Assembly: GCF_900112415.1 (NCBI RefSeq)
Contig: NZ_FOLV01000001.1
Span: forward strand, 248,001 to 312,000
Direction of reading: 5' to 3'
Length of the DNA stretch: 64,000 nt
From: Bacillus sp. 491mf
GTDB lineage: Bacteria > Bacillota > Bacilli > Bacillales > Bacillaceae_G
The notes beneath the pieces were generated by a model that made no database searches, was not told the DNA's origin, and was given only the letters and a program-made list of their open reading frames with translations. The translations under genes and the position numbers were made by a program. Below, one piece after another: positions 28,909 through 39,394 of this stretch (its first letter is position 1; each line of letters opens with the position of its first letter).

Positions 28909-28950
28909 GAGGGCCTTGCTAGCAGATGTGGTGAGGCTCTCTTTCTTTTT
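28909..28950 (+). terminator. Terminator after fakA
   Basis: Stem GAGGGCCT with AGGCTCTC (one G-U) and a T-rich tail. In B. subtilis sdaAB and sdaAA sit between this gene and recG; neither is present here. Confidence 0.75.
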
Positions 28951-29049
28951 GGGGAAATATGCCGAGAAACTAAATGAATATATAAGATTTAGGAAAAGGG
29001 AAATGACTACTATGCTTTCTTGATGCTATGGTAGAATAAGAGAGGTAGC

Positions 29050-29091
29050 GATTGCGTATTCAACGTGAATACGGAAATACGTAATCCGTTG
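29050..29091. promoter_or_regulatory. Overlapping alternative hairpins upstream of recG
   Basis: Two stems cannot form together: CGTATTCA with TGAATACG (29055-29073, 8 bp, 3-base loop), and GATTGCGTATT with AATACGTAATC (29050-29060 with 29076-29086, one G-U). CAACG at 29061-29065 can also pair with CGTTG at 29087-29091. Function unknown. The rest of 28951-29171 shows no gene. Confidence 0.45.
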
Positions 29092-29171
29092 TTGAGATAT
29101 AACCTACAAGTAAAGAAGATGTATGTTATATATGAAAGGTTAGGAATAAGATTTGACGGGGCGTGAAGATC

Positions 29172-31220
29172 TTGAATGAAGTGGTGCAAATTCCAATTAC
29201 GGATGTGAAAGGGATTGGAGAAGAAACAGCTGTATTACTAAATGAGATGGGGATTTTTACGGTTTCTGATTTACTAGAGCATTTTCCGTATCGTTATGAA
29301 GACTATGCGATGAAAGATTTGGCTGAAGTTAAACATGAAGAACGAGTAACTGTAGAAGGTAAAGTACATAGTGCACCTCTACTGCAATATTATGGAAAAA
29401 AGAAATCTCGTCTAACTGTGCGTGTTCTCGTGGGGCGTTATTTAATTACAGCTGTATGCTTTAATAGACCCTACTATAAGCAGAAATTAAATATTGATGA
29501 AACGGTAACGATATCTGGAAAATGGGATCAACATCGTCAAATGATTTCGGTATCTGAACTTCACTTTGGGCCGGTTGTTCGTCAACAAGAAGTAGAACCG
29601 GTGTATTCAGTTAAAGGGAAATTGACGGTAAAACAAATGCGGCGGTTTATTGCGGGGGCGTTTAAAGAGTATGGTTCTTTTGTGAAAGAAGTGTTACCAG
29701 AAGGGTTGTTGTCGCGTTATAAGTTATTATCCCGTTATGAAGCACTATATGCCTTGCATTTTCCTAGTGGACAAGAGGATATGAAACAGGCGCGTCGTCG
29801 CTTCGTATATGAAGAGTTTTTCTTGTTCCAATTGAAGATGCAAGCACTTCGCAAAATGGAGCGGGAAAGTTCGAAGGGAACGAAAAAAGATCTATCTCTT
29901 GAACAATTAGAGGAGTTTATAGGCGCTCTTCCTTTTCCGTTAACAAATGCGCAGCGTCGTGTTGTTACAGAAATTATGAAAGATTTGCAGTCCCCGTATC
30001 GAATGAATCGTTTACTGCAAGGTGATGTAGGTTCTGGAAAAACGGTAGTGGCTGCAATTGCTTTGTATGCTGCGAAATTAGCTGGATATCAAGGAGCATT
30101 AATGGTACCGACAGAAATTTTAGCAGAGCAGCACTATCAATCTTTAGAATCTATATTTTCTCATTTTAATATGAACATTGAATTATTAACAAGCTCTGTA
30201 AAGGGAGCGCGTCGCCGCGAGATACTAGCAAGACTAGAACAAGGGGAAATTGATATTCTTGTTGGGACGCATGCTTTAATTCAAAATGAAGTCATATTTC
30301 ACAGGCTTGGACTTGTAATTACGGATGAACAACATCGCTTCGGTGTAGCACAGCGTCGTGTGTTAAGGGAAAAAGGTGAAAATCCAGATGTCTTATTTAT
30401 GACAGCAACACCAATTCCTCGTACATTAGCAATTACTGCGTTCGGTGAGATGGACGTATCCATTATTGATGAGATGCCGGCGGGTCGTAAAGTCATTGAA
30501 ACATACTGGGCGAAACATGATATGTTTGAACGTGTTCTCGGATTTGTAGAGAAAGAAGTAAAAAAAGGACGACAAGCATATGTCATTTGTCCATTAATTG
30601 AAGAATCGGAGAAACTGGATGTGCAAAATGCAATTGATTTGCATAGTATGTTGACTCATCACTATCAAGGAAAATTTCAAGTTGGGCTAATGCATGGCCG
30701 TCTTTCTTCTCAGGAGAAAGATGAAGTAATGCATCAATTTAGTGAAAATAAAGTGCAAATTCTCATTTCGACAACGGTTGTAGAAGTTGGTGTGAACGTA
30801 CCGAATGCAACAACGATGGTTATTTATGATGCAGAACGTTTTGGGTTATCGCAACTTCACCAGCTTCGTGGTCGTGTGGGACGTGGAAGTGAACAATCTT
30901 ATTGTATTTTAATTGCTGATCCGAAATCGGAAACGGGAAAAGAACGCATGCGTATTATGACAGAGACAAATGATGGATTTGTCCTATCGGAAAAAGATTT
31001 AGAACTGCGTGGTCCTGGGGATTTCTTTGGGAGTAAGCAAAGTGGTTTACCTGAATTTAAATTAGCTGACATGGTACATGATTATCGAGCGTTAGAAACA
31101 GCGAGGCAGGATGCTGCGCTACTTGTTGATTCGACTGCTTTTTGGCAAAGTGAACAGTATGAAATGCTGCGAAGATATTTAGAGAAATCAGGTGTTTTTC
31201 AAGGAGAAAAGCTGGATTAA
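29172..31220 (+). CDS. recG: ATP-dependent DNA helicase RecG
   Basis: Branch-migration helicase for Holliday junctions, R-loops and stalled forks. About 682 residues: wedge/OB domain (about 10-140), Walker A GDVGSGKTVVA, DEQHRFG, TATPIPRTLA, and C-terminal QLRGRVGRG. GTG 29163 and TTG 29172 are both in frame; GGGG at 29158-29161 is too close to the GTG, so TTG is preferred and gives the family-typical 682 residues. Next is the fapR promoter. Confidence 0.93.
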   Translation: MNEVVQIPITDVKGIGEETAVLLNEMGIFTVSDLLEHFPYRYEDYAMKDLAEVKHEERVTVEGKVHSAPLLQYYGKKKSRLTVRVLVGRYLITAVCFNRPYYKQKLNIDETVTISGKWDQHRQMISVSELHFGPVVRQQEVEPVYSVKGKLTVKQMRRFIAGAFKEYGSFVKEVLPEGLLSRYKLLSRYEALYALHFPSGQEDMKQARRRFVYEEFFLFQLKMQALRKMERESSKGTKKDLSLEQLEEFIGALPFPLTNAQRRVVTEIMKDLQSPYRMNRLLQGDVGSGKTVVAAIALYAAKLAGYQGALMVPTEILAEQHYQSLESIFSHFNMNIELLTSSVKGARRREILARLEQGEIDILVGTHALIQNEVIFHRLGLVITDEQHRFGVAQRRVLREKGENPDVLFMTATPIPRTLAITAFGEMDVSIIDEMPAGRKVIETYWAKHDMFERVLGFVEKEVKKGRQAYVICPLIEESEKLDVQNAIDLHSMLTHHYQGKFQVGLMHGRLSSQEKDEVMHQFSENKVQILISTTVVEVGVNVPNATTMVIYDAERFGLSQLHQLRGRVGRGSEQSYCILIADPKSETGKERMRIMTETNDGFVLSEKDLELRGPGDFFGSKQSGLPEFKLADMVHDYRALETARQDAALLVDSTAFWQSEQYEMLRRYLEKSGVFQGEKLD

Positions 31221-31241
31221 AGCGCAATGCGTAAAAAAATG

Positions 31242-31270
31242 TTGCATTCTGTATTTAATGCTTATATACT
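31242..31270 (+). promoter_or_regulatory. Promoter of the fapR operon
   Basis: TTGCAT (31242-31247), 17-base spacer, TATACT (31265-31270). It lies inside the longest possible fapR frame, which therefore cannot be the real start. Confidence 0.8.
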
Positions 31271-31274
31271 ACTG

Positions 31275-31291
31275 TTAGTACCTAGTCATAA
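31275..31291 (+). promoter_or_regulatory. FapR operator (malonyl-CoA-responsive)
   Basis: TTAGTACCTAGTCATAA, a 17-base imperfect inverted repeat with the TTAGTACC half expected of FapR boxes. It begins five bases after the -10 and so covers the transcription start, fitting autorepression relieved by malonyl-CoA. Confidence 0.82.
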
Positions 31292-31307
31292 AAATGGATG
31301 GTGCGGA

Positions 31308-31898
31308 ATGAAAAAGAGAAAGAAAAAAGAAAGACAAGAGTTGTTACAACAAACAATAGAAGAAAATCCGTTTATTACGGATGAAGAATTAGCTGAACAA
31401 TTTCAAGTAAGTATTCAAACAATTCGTCTCGATCGAATGGAACTTTCGATTCCAGAATTACGAGAACGAATAAAACATGTGGCAACGAAACAACATGAAG
31501 AAGATGTAAAATCTTTACCGCTTGATGAAGTGGTAGGGGAAATTATTGATATAGAATTAGATAGACATGCAATTTCTATTTTTGAAGTGAAAGAAGAACA
31601 TGTCTTTAAACGTAATCAAATTGCTCGTGGACATCATTTATTTGCACAAGCAAACTCATTAGCTGTTGCGGTTATTGATGAAGAATTAGCACTAACTGCA
31701 AAGTCTACCATTCGATATATTCGTCCTGTAAAATTAGGGGAGCGTGTTGTTGCGAAAGCGCGTGTTGAAGATGTAGAGAATGATAAAGGACGGACGGTTG
31801 TCAAAGTGCAAAGCTTTGTTGGGGAAGAACTTGTTTTTGCTGGCACTTTTGAAATGTATCGATCTAGTAACTACAGTGAGGAAGGTAACAACTTATGA
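31308..31898 (+). CDS. fapR: Fatty acid and phospholipid biosynthesis regulator FapR
   Basis: Repressor of lipid synthesis genes, released from DNA by malonyl-CoA. About 196 residues: DeoR-like winged HTH (about 15-50; [27 protein letters not shown] region) and a hot-dog ligand domain (about 75-190; [22 protein letters not shown]). ATG 31308 was chosen because an upstream frame to 31227 contains the promoter. Four-base overlap with plsX, so autoregulated as one operon fapR-plsX-fabD-fabG. Confidence 0.95.
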   Translation: MKKRKKKERQELLQQTIEENPFITDEELAEQFQVSIQTIRLDRMELSIPELRERIKHVATKQHEEDVKSLPLDEVVGEIIDIELDRHAISIFEVKEEHVFKRNQIARGHHLFAQANSLAVAVIDEELALTAKSTIRYIRPVKLGERVVAKARVEDVENDKGRTVVKVQSFVGEELVFAGTFEMYRSSNYSEEGNNL

Positions 31899-32887
31899 GA
31901 ATCGCAATAGATGCAATGGGCGGCGATCATGCGCCGAAATCTGTCGTACTTGGAGCAATGAAAGCAATTAAGCAATATTCAGATTTACATATTACTTTAG
32001 TTGGAAAAGAAGATGAAATTCGTAAATATTTAACGAGCGAAGAGCGTATCACAGTATTGCACACAGACGAAGTAATTGAAGGAACAGATGAGCCGGTACG
32101 AGCAGTGCGTCGAAAAAAACAAGCTTCTATGGTACTTGCTGCGCAGCAAGTTAAAGAAGGTACAGCTGATGCTTGTATTTCAGCCGGGAATACAGGGGCT
32201 CTTATGGCAGCTGGATTGTTTGTAATAGGACGTATAGAAGGGATAGAGCGCCCTGCTCTTTCTCCGACGATGCCAACAGTAGATGGAAAAGGCTTTGTTA
32301 TGCTAGATGTCGGTGCAAATGTCGATGCGAAAGCAATTCATTTGTACCAATATGCTGTAATGGGATCTGTATATGCAGAGAAGGTAAGAGGAATTTCTAA
32401 TCCGCGAGTAGGTCTTTTGAATGTTGGAACTGAGGAAGGAAAAGGAAACGAGCTTTCTAAACAAGTCTTCGCAATGCTAAAAGACGCACCGGTTAACTTT
32501 GTTGGAAATATAGAATCACGAGACCTATTACAAGGTGTAGCTGACGTGGTTGTTTGTGACGGATTTACTGGAAATGTTGCGCTTAAAACACTAGAGGGAA
32601 CTGCAATATCTTTATTCTCAATGTTGAAAGAGCAGTTAATGAGTTCATTTACAAGCAAACTAGCGGCAGCGGTATTAAAACCGAAATTAATGGTATTAAA
32701 AGATAAAATGGATTATTCGGAGTATGGAGGAGCAGCTTTATTTGGATTGAAAGCTCCTGTCATCAAAGCACATGGTTCTTCAAATGATCAATCGATTTTT
32801 AGTGCGATCCGTCAAACTCGAGAAATGGTAGCAAAGGAAGTTATTCCTACTATTAAGAGTGTAATGGAGGAAGAACCGCTTCAATAA
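31895..32887 (+). CDS. plsX: Phosphate acyltransferase PlsX
   Basis: Converts acyl-ACP and phosphate to acyl-phosphate, the first committed donor for PlsY. 330 residues; begins [15 protein letters not shown], the family signature, with [18 protein letters not shown] and a DGFTGNV motif. Start overlaps fapR by four bases; ends 15 bases before fabD. Fully compatible with FapR control. Confidence 0.96.
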   Translation: MRIAIDAMGGDHAPKSVVLGAMKAIKQYSDLHITLVGKEDEIRKYLTSEERITVLHTDEVIEGTDEPVRAVRRKKQASMVLAAQQVKEGTADACISAGNTGALMAAGLFVIGRIEGIERPALSPTMPTVDGKGFVMLDVGANVDAKAIHLYQYAVMGSVYAEKVRGISNPRVGLLNVGTEEGKGNELSKQVFAMLKDAPVNFVGNIESRDLLQGVADVVVCDGFTGNVALKTLEGTAISLFSMLKEQLMSSFTSKLAAAVLKPKLMVLKDKMDYSEYGGAALFGLKAPVIKAHGSSNDQSIFSAIRQTREMVAKEVIPTIKSVMEEEPLQ

Positions 32888-32902
32888 TGAGGAGGGTTTG
32901 AA

Positions 32903-33847
32903 ATGGGAAAACTGGCATTTCTTTTTCCGGGACAAGGTTCACAAGCAGTTGGAATGGGAAGACAATTAGCAGAAAGTTATGAAGAGGCTACAAAAGTATT
33001 TCGTCAGGCTGATGAAATTTTAAAGGATTCTCTTTCATCACTTATTTTTGAGGGACCTCAAGAAGCGTTGACGTTAACAACCAATGCACAACCGGCATTG
33101 TTAACGACTTGTGTTGCAATTTTAAAAGTATTGGAGCAGTACGATATTGCACCTGATTATGTTGCAGGACATAGTTTAGGTGAGTATAGTGCGTTAGTAG
33201 CAGCAGGTGCTCTATCATTTGAAGATGGTGTTTATGCTGTTAGAAAACGTGGTGAATACATGGAAGAGGCTGTGCCAAATGGCGAAGGTGCCATGGCGGC
33301 TATTTTGGGAGCGGATCCCGATATGTTAAAACAGGTAACTGAGGAAGTGACAGATGAAGGTTATTCTGTTCAAATTGCGAATATGAATAGCACAAAGCAA
33401 ATCGTAATTTCTGGTACAAAGCAAGGTGTAGAATTGGCTTCGGAAAGAGCGAAAGCAAACGGCGCAAAGCGTGCAGTTCCTTTGCGAGTTAGTGGTCCGT
33501 TTCATTCATCACTTATGAAACCAGCGGCTGAGAGGTTTCGAGACGTGCTAAATGAAATTAAGATTGAAGATACAAAAATTCCGGTAGTTGCAAATGTAAC
33601 AGCAGATTGTATTACACGTAAAGAAGATATTCAAGAAAAATTAATTGAGCAACTCTATGCCCCTGTATTATGGTACCCATCCATTGAACGTATGGTAGAG
33701 CTTGGTGTAGATACATTTATTGAAATTGGGCCTGGAAAAGTTTTAGCTGGTCTTATGAAATCAATCGCTCCTTCTGCGAAAGTATATGCGATATACGATG
33801 AAGAGACGATGAAAGATACCATTTCGAAACTGAGAGGAGAAGGCTAA
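32903..33847 (+). CDS. fabD: Malonyl-CoA:ACP transacylase FabD
   Basis: Moves malonyl from CoA to ACP for fatty-acid elongation. 314 residues with [14 protein letters not shown], catalytic S91 in [10 protein letters not shown], and the partner His in [22 protein letters not shown]. One-base overlap with fabG (TAATG), so translation is coupled. Confidence 0.96.
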   Translation: MGKLAFLFPGQGSQAVGMGRQLAESYEEATKVFRQADEILKDSLSSLIFEGPQEALTLTTNAQPALLTTCVAILKVLEQYDIAPDYVAGHSLGEYSALVAAGALSFEDGVYAVRKRGEYMEEAVPNGEGAMAAILGADPDMLKQVTEEVTDEGYSVQIANMNSTKQIVISGTKQGVELASERAKANGAKRAVPLRVSGPFHSSLMKPAAERFRDVLNEIKIEDTKIPVVANVTADCITRKEDIQEKLIEQLYAPVLWYPSIERMVELGVDTFIEIGPGKVLAGLMKSIAPSAKVYAIYDEETMKDTISKLRGEG

Positions 33848-34590
33848 TGTTATTAAAAGACAAAGTTGCGTTAGTAACGGGAGCATCTCGCGGAATTGGC
33901 CGTGCAATTGCATTAGATTTAGCAAAACAAGGTGCAAAAGTAGTTGTAAACTACGCAGGAAACGAATTGAAAGCAAACGAAGTTGTTGATGAGATTAAAA
34001 ATATAGGTTCAGAAGCAATTGCAATAAAAGCAAATGTTGCAAGTAGTGAAGAAGTTGCTGACATGATAAAACAAACTGTCGATACATTCGGTCAAATTGA
34101 CATTCTTGTAAATAACGCTGGCATCACGAAAGATAATTTGTTAATGCGTATGAAAGAAGAAGAATGGGATACAGTTATTAATACAAACTTAAAAGGTGTC
34201 TTCTTATGCACAAAGGCTGTCTCTCGTTATATGATGCGTCAACGTCATGGACGTATTATTAATATCGCTTCAGTTGTCGGTGTTACTGGAAATCCAGGAC
34301 AAGCAAATTACGTTGCAGCAAAAGCTGGTGTAATTGGATTAACAAAAACTTCAGCAAAAGAGCTAGCAAGTCGCAATATTACAGTAAATGCGATTGCACC
34401 TGGATTTATCGTAACAGATATGACAGATGTATTAGCAGAAGATGTAAAGAACGAAATGCTTAAGTTAATTCCAATTGCAAAATTTGGAGAAGCTGAAGAT
34501 ATTTCAAATGCAGTTGCCTTTTTAGCATCAGATGCAAGTCGTTATATTACTGGACAAACACTTCATGTTGACGGTGGTATGGTGATGTAA
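33847..34590 (+). CDS. fabG: 3-oxoacyl-ACP reductase FabG
   Basis: NADPH-dependent reductase of the elongation cycle. 247-residue SDR fold: TGASRGIG cofactor loop (11-18), NNAG, catalytic Ser, Tyr155 and Lys159 of YxxxK, and GGMVM C-terminus. It shares its first base region with the fabD stop. Last gene of the fapR operon; acpP has its own promoter 40-odd bases on. Confidence 0.95.
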   Translation: MLLKDKVALVTGASRGIGRAIALDLAKQGAKVVVNYAGNELKANEVVDEIKNIGSEAIAIKANVASSEEVADMIKQTVDTFGQIDILVNNAGITKDNLLMRMKEEEWDTVINTNLKGVFLCTKAVSRYMMRQRHGRIINIASVVGVTGNPGQANYVAAKAGVIGLTKTSAKELASRNITVNAIAPGFIVTDMTDVLAEDVKNEMLKLIPIAKFGEAEDISNAVAFLASDASRYITGQTLHVDGGMVM

Positions 34591-34612
34591 GGGAAGAAAC
34601 TATAGAAATAGG

Positions 34613-34640
34613 TTGATTTCATCTCGTTTTTCTGTACAAT
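34613..34640 (+). promoter_or_regulatory. Candidate promoter of acpP
   Basis: TTGATT (34613-34618), 16-base spacer, TACAAT (34635-34640), in the 126-base gap after fabG. Confidence 0.6.
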
Positions 34641-34722
34641 ATTAAATATAATGTCTTGAGGAAATCGGATGGATTAATAATAGTAATTGTATGTTTATAC
34701 TTTTTAAAGGAGGTGAATGAAT

Positions 34723-34956
34723 ATGGCAGACGTTTTAGAGCGTGTAACGAAAATCATCGTAGATCGTCTAGGAGTAGACGAAACAGAGGTAACACAAGCT
34801 GCGAACTTTAAAGAAGATTTAGGTGCTGATTCCTTAGATGTAGTAGAACTTGTGATGCAATTAGAAGATGAGTTTGAAATGGAAATTTCTGATGAGGAAG
34901 CAGAAAAGATTGCTACTGTTGGCGATGCTGTGACTTACATAGAGAGTCATCTATAA
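34723..34956 (+). CDS. acpP: Acyl carrier protein
   Basis: Carries growing acyl chains on a phosphopantetheine arm. 77 acidic residues with [11 protein letters not shown]37 is the attachment site. An exceptionally strong AAAGGAGGTGA at 34706-34716 precedes it: spacing is 6 bases from its end to ATG 34723 but none to ATG 34717, which fixes the start. Followed by a terminator before rnc. Confidence 0.97.
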   Translation: MADVLERVTKIIVDRLGVDETEVTQAANFKEDLGADSLDVVELVMQLEDEFEMEISDEEAEKIATVGDAVTYIESHL

Positions 34957-34966
34957 TGCTTGATGA

Positions 34967-34992
34967 AGTCCCGTTTATATACGGGGCTTTCT
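34967..34992 (+). terminator. Terminator after acpP
   Basis: AGTCCCGT with ACGGGGCT, six-base loop, short T-rich tail. Weak enough to allow read-through to rnc. Confidence 0.65.
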
Positions 34993-35016
34993 CAGCATAT
35001 ATACCTGGAGGGACCT

Positions 35017-35754
35017 ATGCCGTACAGAAAGTATAGAGATAAGAAAAATGAAACTAAATATCGAGAGGCTTTTAAAAAGTTTCAAGAGAAAATAGGTATT
35101 ACATTTACAAATGAAAAGTTATTGATTCAAGCATTTACGCATTCATCGTATGTGAATGAGCATCGAAAAAAGCCACATGAAGATAACGAGCGTCTTGAAT
35201 TTCTTGGCGATGCGGTATTAGAACTGACAGTTTCGCAATACTTGTTTCAAAAATATCCGACAATGAGCGAGGGCGAATTAACAAAACTTCGCGCTGCTAT
35301 TGTATGTGAACCTTCTCTCGTTCGCTTTGCAAATGAGTTATCATTTGGAAGTTTGGTCCTTTTAGGAAAAGGAGAGGAAATGACAGGAGGGCGTGAACGT
35401 CCAGCATTATTAGCGGATGTCTTTGAAGCGTTTATTGGTGCTCTTTACCTTGACCAAGGTTTGGATAAGGTATGGGGATTTTTAAAAACAGTTGTTTATC
35501 CAAAAATTAATGAAGGTGCTTTTTCTCATGTGATGGATTTTAAAAGCCAACTACAAGAGTTAATACAGCGTGATGGTAGCGGGAATATAGAATATCAAAT
35601 TCTGCAAGAAAAAGGACCGGCTCATAATCGGGAATTTGTATCGCGTGTTACATTAAATGGTGAATCATTAGGTCTTGGAAGTGGGAAGTCTAAGAAAGAG
35701 GCAGAACAGCATGCTGCCCAAGAAGCGTTGGAAAAATTAAAAGAGCACTTATAG
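35017..35754 (+). CDS. rnc: Ribonuclease III
   Basis: Double-strand RNA endonuclease for rRNA and mRNA processing. 245 residues: catalytic domain with [14 protein letters not shown] (acidic Mg ligands) and [13 protein letters not shown], then a dsRNA-binding domain from about 170. GGAGGGACC before ATG 35017; an upstream frame to 34960 runs through the acpP terminator. First of rnc-smc-ftsY, as in B. subtilis. Confidence 0.95.
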   Translation: MPYRKYRDKKNETKYREAFKKFQEKIGITFTNEKLLIQAFTHSSYVNEHRKKPHEDNERLEFLGDAVLELTVSQYLFQKYPTMSEGELTKLRAAIVCEPSLVRFANELSFGSLVLLGKGEEMTGGRERPALLADVFEAFIGALYLDQGLDKVWGFLKTVVYPKINEGAFSHVMDFKSQLQELIQRDGSGNIEYQILQEKGPAHNREFVSRVTLNGESLGLGSGKSKKEAEQHAAQEALEKLKEHL

Positions 35755-35755
35755 C

Positions 35756-35782
35756 GAATCCCCCTTATACTTAGGGGGATTC
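35756..35782. terminator. Perfect hairpin between rnc and smc
   Basis: GAATCCCCC (35756-35764) with GGGGGATTC (35774-35782), nine-base loop. There is almost no T-run, so it may be a processing or stability element instead of a terminator. Confidence 0.6.
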
Positions 35783-35809
35783 CTTGTGCATAAAGGGGGA
35801 AGGCCTTTC

Positions 35810-38800
35810 GTGTTTTTAAAACGATTAGAAATATTAGGATTTAAATCTTTTGCAGAACGTGTGTCGATTGACTTTGTGCCAGGTGTAACGTCTGTGGTAG
35901 GACCAAACGGAAGTGGAAAGAGTAATATTACAGATGCTATTCGTTGGGTGCTTGGTGAACAATCTGTAAAATCACTTCGCGGTGCGAAAATGGAAGATAT
36001 TATTTTTTCAGGCAGCGATACACGTAAAGCGTTAAATATTGCAGAAGTCACATTAACATTAAATAATGAAGATCAGCGTCTACCAATTGAATATAACGAA
36101 GTAAGTGTAACGAGACGAGTATATCGTTCTGGAGATAGTGATTTTCTTATTAATAAACAATCTTGTCGTTTAAAAGACATTGTCGATTTATTCATGGACT
36201 CAGGTATGGGGCGTGAAGCGTTTTCTATTATCAGTCAAGGTAAAGTGGAAGAAATTTTAAGCAGCAAAGCAGAAGATCGCCGCAGTGTGTTTGAAGAAGC
36301 AGCTGGTGTGTTGAAATATAAAATCCGCAAGAAGAAAGCGGAAGGGAAATTAGCCGAAACGCAAGATAATTTAAATCGTGTAGAAGATATTATTCATGAA
36401 TTAAGTACACAAGTTGAACCTCTTGAAAGACAAGCTTCTATTGCAAAAGATTATCTTGAGAAAAAAGATGAACTAGAAAAAGTTGAAGCGGCATTAATTG
36501 TGTATGAGATTGAAGAATTACATGAAAAATGGGAAGCGCTTCGTGAGCAATTTAAACATAACAAAGATGAAGAAGTGAAGGTATCGACGCATCTTCAAAA
36601 AAATGAAGCGGATTTAGAAGAGATACGCGGAAATGTACAAGCTATTGATGAATCTATTCAATCTTTACAAGAAGTTCTTCTTCTTTCTAGTAAAGAACTT
36701 GAAAAGCTAGAAGGACAACGTGAACTGCTGAAAGAAAGAAAGAACAACGCAACAACACATTGCGCGCAGTTAGAAGCATCCATTCATGAATTAACAGAAA
36801 AAGTTTCTATATATGAAGGAAGTGCCCTGCAAGGAACAGAAGAATTGCTGGAATTAACAAATCATGTGAAAGAGTTAGAGCAGAAACTACATGATAGCGA
36901 ACGATTGTTGTCTACATATGAACAAAATTTAGATGAGAAAATCGAACATTTAAAAGGGGATTATATTGAACTTTTAAATCAGCAGGCAAGCTATCGAAAT
37001 GAACTGTCTATGTTAGAGGAACAATTTAAACAGCGAGATTTCAAAAATCAGCGTCTTGATGAAGAGAATGAAAAATATGTTCAGATGCGTATAGGTATTG
37101 CGCAGAAAAAATCAATTGTCGTTGAAAAATATGAACGTATAAAAGAACAAATTTCAACTTTATTGTCAAGTATACAGCAGACGGAAGCTACGCTTGGTAA
37201 ATATAAAGATCAATACAGTGAAAATGAAACTAAACTGTATCAAGCATATCAATATGTTCAACAAGCTCGTTCACGTAAAGAAATGCTTGAAGAAATGCAA
37301 GAAGATTATTCAGGATTTTATCAAGGTGTCCGTGAAGTGTTAAAGGCGCGTGATAGCCAGTTGCATGGTATTGAAGGGGCGATTGCCGAGCTTCTTACTG
37401 TACCGAAAAAATATGAAATAGCGATGGAAATCGCACTTGGGGCAGCAATGCAACATGTGGTTGTGCAAACAGAAGAACATGCACGCCGAGCTATTACATT
37501 CTTAAAGCAAAACCGCCATGGCCGAGCGACCTTTTTACCGCAAAGTGTTATAAAGGGCCGGGCGCTTAATAGAGAGCAACTTCGCATGATAAGTCAGTAT
37601 CCTTCATTTATAGGGATTGCTTCAGAGCTTGTACAGTACGATAATAAATATGAAAATGTAATTGCAAATTTATTAGGTACAGTAATCGTTGCCCAAGATT
37701 TAAAAGGGGCAAATGAATTAGCGAAGCTGCTGCAGTATCGTTATCGTATTGTTACATTAGAAGGGGATCTTGTGAATCCAGGCGGTTCAATGACAGGCGG
37801 TGCAGTGAAACAAACAAATTCTTCTTTATTAGGACGTCAACGAGAATTGGAAGAGTGGAATGAAAAGTTGACAGATATGGAAGAAAAGACTGAGAAGCTT
37901 GAGGACTTTATTAAAGCGTTAAAACAAGAAATACAAGAAAAAGAAGTGAAGGTAAAGGAACTGCGCCAAAATATTGATGAAAAGCGTGTAGACGAACAAC
38001 AATACAAAGAAGAAATGAATCAGTTAGAGCTGGAAGAACATCGTATTAATGAGCGGTTATCTATTTATGATTTAGAGCTAGAAGGGTTTTTGCAAGATCA
38101 AGCGAAGATACAAGGGCGAAAAACTGAGCTAGAAGAAACGCTTACTGAGCTGCAAGGGAAAATTACGGAACTCGATATGACGATTACAGAGTTAACACAA
38201 CAAAAGAATGAGCAGCATTCTTCGAAGGAAAAAGTTCAGAAAGAGATTACCGAGCTAAAAGTACAAGCGGCTGAAAAGTATCAGCGATTATCAAATCAAA
38301 AAGAAACAGTAGAACGCCTTACGAGAGAACGAGATGAAACTAGTAAGAATCTTATAAAGACAAAAGAAGATTTAGCATTCTTAAAACAAGAAATGACATC
38401 GAATTCTAGCGGCGAAGAGCAAATTACAAGTCTAATTGAAAAGAAAACACACGATAGAAACCAAACTGTGGAATTAATTAGCTCACGCCGTGAACAACGT
38501 CTTGATTTACAAGGGCGGTTAGAACACCTAGAGTTAGAGGTAAAAGAAGCGAAACGTAGGCATAAATACTTACTTGATGTATTAAAAGATCAAGAAGTGA
38601 AAATAAATCGTTTAGACGTGGAGTTAGAAAATCGCTTGCAACACTTACGGGAAACGTATACCATTTCGTTTGAATTGGCGAAACAAAAATATACGATGAC
38701 AATGTCTAGCGAGGAAGCTCGTAAAAAAGTGAAATTAATCAAACTATCCATTGAAGAACTCGGTACAGTAAATATAGGTGCTATTGATGAATTTGAGCGT

Positions 38801-39379
38801 GTATCTGAGCGCCATACGTTTTTATTAGAGCAACGGGATGATTTGCAAGAGGCGAAAACAACGCTGCATCAAGTAATTGACGAGATGGATGAAGAAATGA
38901 AAAAGCGTTTTTCTTATACATTCCAAGCAATTCGTACAGAATTCCAGTTCGTATTTAGTGAATTATTTGGCGGTGGGCGTGCAGACTTGGTTATGACAAA
39001 CCCGAATGATTTATTAAATACAGGAATTGATATTGTTGCACAACCGCCGGGGAAAAAGTTGCAAAATCTAGGCCTTCTTTCTGGAGGCGAACGAGCATTG
39101 ACAGCTATTGCATTGCTATTTGGTATTTTAAAAGTTCGTCCTGTACCGTTTTGTGTGCTAGATGAAGTAGAAGCTGCGTTAGATGAGGCGAATGTTGCTC
39201 GTTTTGCACAGTATTTGAGAAAGTTTAGCAATGAAACGCAGTTTATTGTGATTACGCACCGAAAGGGTACGATGGAAGAATCTGATGTATTATATGGTGT
39301 AACGATGCAAGAGTCTGGTGTGTCTAAACTTGTTTCTGTCCGTTTAGATGACGGAGAAGAGCTTGTTACAAGCAAATAG
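35810..39379 (+). CDS. smc: Chromosome partition protein Smc
   Basis: Condensin ATPase that with ScpAB loads at parS and aligns chromosome arms. 1189 residues: Walker A GPNGSGKSN (K37), long coiled coils (about 170-500 and 670-1020), hinge near 520-640 with GGSMTGGAV, and C-terminal signature LLSGGERALTA and Walker B CVLDEVEAALDEAN. GTG 35810 (MFLKRLEILGFKSFAERVSID) is the family start; an upstream GTG at 35786 would add eight residues. GGGGGAAGG precedes it. Confidence 0.96.
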   Translation: MFLKRLEILGFKSFAERVSIDFVPGVTSVVGPNGSGKSNITDAIRWVLGEQSVKSLRGAKMEDIIFSGSDTRKALNIAEVTLTLNNEDQRLPIEYNEVSVTRRVYRSGDSDFLINKQSCRLKDIVDLFMDSGMGREAFSIISQGKVEEILSSKAEDRRSVFEEAAGVLKYKIRKKKAEGKLAETQDNLNRVEDIIHELSTQVEPLERQASIAKDYLEKKDELEKVEAALIVYEIEELHEKWEALREQFKHNKDEEVKVSTHLQKNEADLEEIRGNVQAIDESIQSLQEVLLLSSKELEKLEGQRELLKERKNNATTHCAQLEASIHELTEKVSIYEGSALQGTEELLELTNHVKELEQKLHDSERLLSTYEQNLDEKIEHLKGDYIELLNQQASYRNELSMLEEQFKQRDFKNQRLDEENEKYVQMRIGIAQKKSIVVEKYERIKEQISTLLSSIQQTEATLGKYKDQYSENETKLYQAYQYVQQARSRKEMLEEMQEDYSGFYQGVREVLKARDSQLHGIEGAIAELLTVPKKYEIAMEIALGAAMQHVVVQTEEHARRAITFLKQNRHGRATFLPQSVIKGRALNREQLRMISQYPSFIGIASELVQYDNKYENVIANLLGTVIVAQDLKGANELAKLLQYRYRIVTLEGDLVNPGGSMTGGAVKQTNSSLLGRQRELEEWNEKLTDMEEKTEKLEDFIKALKQEIQEKEVKVKELRQNIDEKRVDEQQYKEEMNQLELEEHRINERLSIYDLELEGFLQDQAKIQGRKTELEETLTELQGKITELDMTITELTQQKNEQHSSKEKVQKEITELKVQAAEKYQRLSNQKETVERLTRERDETSKNLIKTKEDLAFLKQEMTSNSSGEEQITSLIEKKTHDRNQTVELISSRREQRLDLQGRLEHLELEVKEAKRRHKYLLDVLKDQEVKINRLDVELENRLQHLRETYTISFELAKQKYTMTMSSEEARKKVKLIKLSIEELGTVNIGAIDEFERVSERHTFLLEQRDDLQEAKTTLHQVIDEMDEEMKKRFSYTFQAIRTEFQFVFSELFGGGRADLVMTNPNDLLNTGIDIVAQPPGKKLQNLGLLSGGERALTAIALLFGILKVRPVPFCVLDEVEAALDEANVARFAQYLRKFSNETQFIVITHRKGTMEESDVLYGVTMQESGVSKLVSVRLDDGEELVTSK

Positions 39380-39394
39380 GAAGGATGGGAAAGA

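Noticed and set aside
31227-31307. N-terminal extension of fapR
   Set aside because: It contains the promoter and the FapR operator, so it is upstream of the transcript.
38914-39375. Long antisense open frame (153 codons) within smc
   Set aside because: Shadow of the smc ATPase coding sequence; composition is that of the reverse strand of a conserved gene.
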